DNA of 64,000 bases from Caecitellus pseudoparvulus (Eukaryota; Bigyra: Bicosoecida). Where the stretch lies: NCBI GenBank assembly GCA_965644315.1, contig CBFFRQ010000066.1, forward strand, positions 310,001-374,000. Reading direction: 5' to 3'. Of the stretch, positions 61,801 to 64,000 are shown piece after piece (positions within the stretch are counted from its first letter, which is position 1; each line of letters begins with the position of its first letter). The position numbers and the translations under genes were made by a program. The notes beneath the pieces are model-generated. The model had not been told where the DNA came from, searched no databases, and worked only from the letters and a program-made list of their open reading frames with translations.

Positions 61801-64000
61801 GAGGCAGCTTCGGCATCTCTGTCAGGTATCGCCACTGCAGCCGACATCGAGGCGGCTCATACTGTGCTTGAGCTCGCTCGATCTGCACAGGATCACCTTG
61901 CAGTGTGGCTGGATCCTTCGAGTGGAGAATTCGCACTTGGCACCCCAGCATCTCAGAAGCAGCTCGCCCTCACCGTTCTGGCATTGGCCAAGCTCAAGCA
62001 AGCGTCCTGCTCGGCATCTAGCGAGGCAGCTTCCCTTTTGCAACATGTTGCAGCTGCACTCCGCGCGACTTGCGTGGACAACCTGGCCGGTGTTGTGACC
62101 TTTGACACCCTGCGTTCTTCCGCACGCTTCCTTGAAGTCCACGAAACAGTCCAAGAAAGGCTGGGAGCAGCATCAGATGTCTTGCTCCTGGAGCTGCAAG
62201 GCGCCCAAGAGAGTGACATCATTGATGTTGCACGGCCGGCTATGGAGGCAGCGGCTGCGGTTGCAACTCGCAGCGCAGACATGCTAGCAGTCGAACTTGA
62301 AGAACGATTAGTGCTCCTCAACGAGGGAGTTCTTAGCAGCATTCCAAGGCCAGCTGAGTTGAGCCAGTTGGTTAATGTGATGCAGGGCATGCAAAGCACC
62401 CTCCAGGATAGTGTACGAGCTGCAGCTGAGGCTGAAGCAGAGATGCAGCCAGTTCTAGACGATGCTGCCTTCGTGCTGCGCGCTTTGGCGACCACCGCAG
62501 ATGACGCCTCCACCGTGTTCGACCAGCTAGATATGTTCTCAGACCTATTAGACACGTTGAATCACTTCTTGCAAGAAGCGCCGGTGCACGTGCGGTCGGT
62601 TGAAGCAAACGCTGAGGAAGCACTCGCTGAAGTGCAAAGCTGGGCGCAAGATGCTCTCCAAATGGGAATCAGCGACCTTAGTACGCAGTTGACACTGGTG
62701 GCTGGATCCATTGCACGTGAGATGGAGGCAAGCCTCGTTGTCGGGACTGAAGCACTGCTCGAGGCAGGCGAAGGGATGGCTGCCAACGGCTCTCTCCACT
62801 TGCCCTCGTCGCCATTCAGCGCGATGTCCACCGTAGCTACTGCTGCCCATCAAAACCTTCTGGACACTCTGTTTGAAGGTGACTGCAGCCGATTTGACAC
62901 CTTCTCCAAGATCGTCGGCAGCCTTGCAGGAGTCGCAACAACGACAGATGAACCAGCAGTTCGCCAGGCAGCTCTGGAAGCCACCGGCGCTCTTCAGGGC
63001 ATTTCACGGCATGCGATTGGAGTTCGTCACTTCTCTTCGCGCACAAACACGTCAGCTGAGCGATACATGCAGTTTGCTCAGCATGTGCCTGCTCTCCTTG
63101 CCGAGCTTGACGGCATTCAAGCGTCGGCAAGCGTTTTGGACACCGCCTTCGTTCAGACCCTGCAGCACGCCGCGGCTCAGTGGGCCAAACGCATTCCTGC
63201 CTCGCTCCAGAAGCTTGCTGCGTCAGCACAAGGTGCAGCTGGCTCAGCTCGCGAAGCCCTCATTCCATCCGTTGCTACCGTTGCCGAAGCCGTGTCCCGA
63301 CACGCTGATTCGTTGGACTCACAACTCACACAGGCAAAGAGCGGCCGAGAAGTTGTATCTGTCATGTATCAGACAATTGACTTGTTGCAGGACGAGCTTG
63401 ACTCCATCTCTCAATCCCTTTCCCAGCTCACCTCGGCAGCCGAGGAATCATCGCGAGCACTGCAGAGCATGAGCCCCATCCTGCAGTTGGTGAATGGAGC
63501 GAGTCCGTTGATGTCAGAGTTCAACGATCTGCAGCAGCAAGCATTGAGCGTGTCTGCTGCCCTTCCCAGCATGCTTCGGACGTATGCCTCGCAGTCATGC
63601 GTTGAGGGCGCTTTGTGCATCCGCACGGCGATGAACGGGCAGCTTGGAGAGCTGCACGACGTAGTCACTCGCATCAGCGACGGAGTGGTTGGCAGCAACG
63701 CGCTGCTACGGGGCATTAATAACCTCCTTCCCCCATCTCTTGAAGCCGCTGCTGCGGCGTCGGAAATGCTCAACGGAGTTGCACAGGCGGTGCAGCATCA
63801 TGCGGTCGAAGGCCCGCTCGGCGCAAAAGGTGCCATGCGATCAGCCGCAGTGGCTGCCATCTCAAGCGCTTCCAAGCTCACTGAAGTAAGTGACACTGTT
63901 GGTGGTTTCTTGCTGCGAGCATCAGCTGCCGTCCATGAATACGGCCGCATCGGCCCGTCTGTTGCCCACGACCTCACCATCATTGCTGAGTCAGGCTGGG
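46844..64000 (+). CDS. Giant secreted large-lipid-transfer-like protein (vitellogenin_N/MTP type N-terminus), partial at right edge
   Basis: Model: join 46844-47247, 47346->64000. The 98-bp intron starts GTGCGT and ends GCAG, with phase 2 matching; exon 2 is open for 16,655 nt to the edge, giving over 5680 residues. Residues 1-21 form an Ala/Gly/Val signal peptide. Residues 30 to about 240 resemble the N-terminal barrel of large lipid-transfer proteins: an EYEW opening, the NGSLSHVWH strand, the LNNKKGLASSLHY helix created exactly by the splice, and EGDDIGGAWWHYT. About 430-830 is helical, as in the lipovitellin/MTP helical domain (FNSLLMAATQVGDAACQ and following), with a Cys-cluster CIPTCMSHCIH. 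After about residue 1000 the sequence becomes an extremely long Ala/Ser/Leu-rich series of amphipathic helices with scattered Cys pairs and N-glycosylation sequons; I recognise no domain there. It is likely exported and lipid-binding. The N-terminal assignment is reasonably strong; the repeat-like tail is undescribed by me. Confidence 0.78.

Noticed and set aside
1-64000. Bacterial or viral origin of the window
   Set aside because: Phase-matched GT-AG introns, proteasome alpha-5, an ABCC full transporter, SPRY and C-type-lectin modules all point to a nuclear eukaryotic genome; no viral hallmark genes were seen.

Overview
The window is nuclear DNA from a gene-dense, GC-rich eukaryote, most likely a free-living single-celled protist or alga. 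The evidence is: short GT-AG introns (about 70-215 bp) that I could phase-match in five genes; a proteasome alpha-5 subunit; a full-length ABCC/MRP transporter; a eukaryotic biotin-protein ligase; and SPRY, C-type-lectin and fibronectin-III-like modules. No rRNA, tRNA or organelle gene was seen, so I cannot name the lineage. Intergenic spaces are tiny. Two convergent gene pairs have stop codons only 16 and 18 bp apart, and one tandem pair is separated by 43 bp.

Layout. 1-10410 (-): a continuous intronless frame of 3470 codons, open at the left edge, with no recognised family. 11152-15225 (+): an ABCC-type ABC transporter, divergent from the first gene. 15242-21125 (-): a three-exon membrane protein with a signal peptide, Cys-rich modules, a very large Ser/Thr/Ala/Pro minisatellite-encoded stalk and about nine C-terminal transmembrane helices. 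21536-26088 (+): a three-exon gene for a ubiquitin-like / pseudokinase / ubiquitin-like / 4xSPRY protein. 26132-27328 (+): biotin-protein ligase, two exons. 27347-28323 (-): proteasome alpha-5, four exons, the first only 14 nt. 28891-46068 (-): one 17.2-kb exon encoding a 5725-residue secreted mosaic of beta-helix-like, Gly-rich, ten C-type lectin, two ALK-type Gly-rich, Cys-rich and about 19 Fn3-like modules. 46844->64000 (+): a secreted giant that starts with a vitellogenin/MTP-type lipid-transfer domain and continues as a very long Ala/Ser/Leu-rich helical protein past the right edge.

The two largest secreted genes are divergent and share a 775-bp spacer. Together with the stalked multipass receptor-like protein, about two thirds of the window encodes cell-surface or extracellular proteins, suggesting investment in adhesion, particle capture or an extracellular lipid-protein matrix; that functional link is inference. 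The biotin ligase and proteasome subunit are ordinary housekeeping genes.

Three giant coding exons (10.4, 17.2 and 16.7 kb) are uninterrupted, while the short genes are spliced. The two genes cut by the window edges (1-10410 and 46844-64000) lack a start-to-stop frame inside the window, so I read them directly from the sequence.
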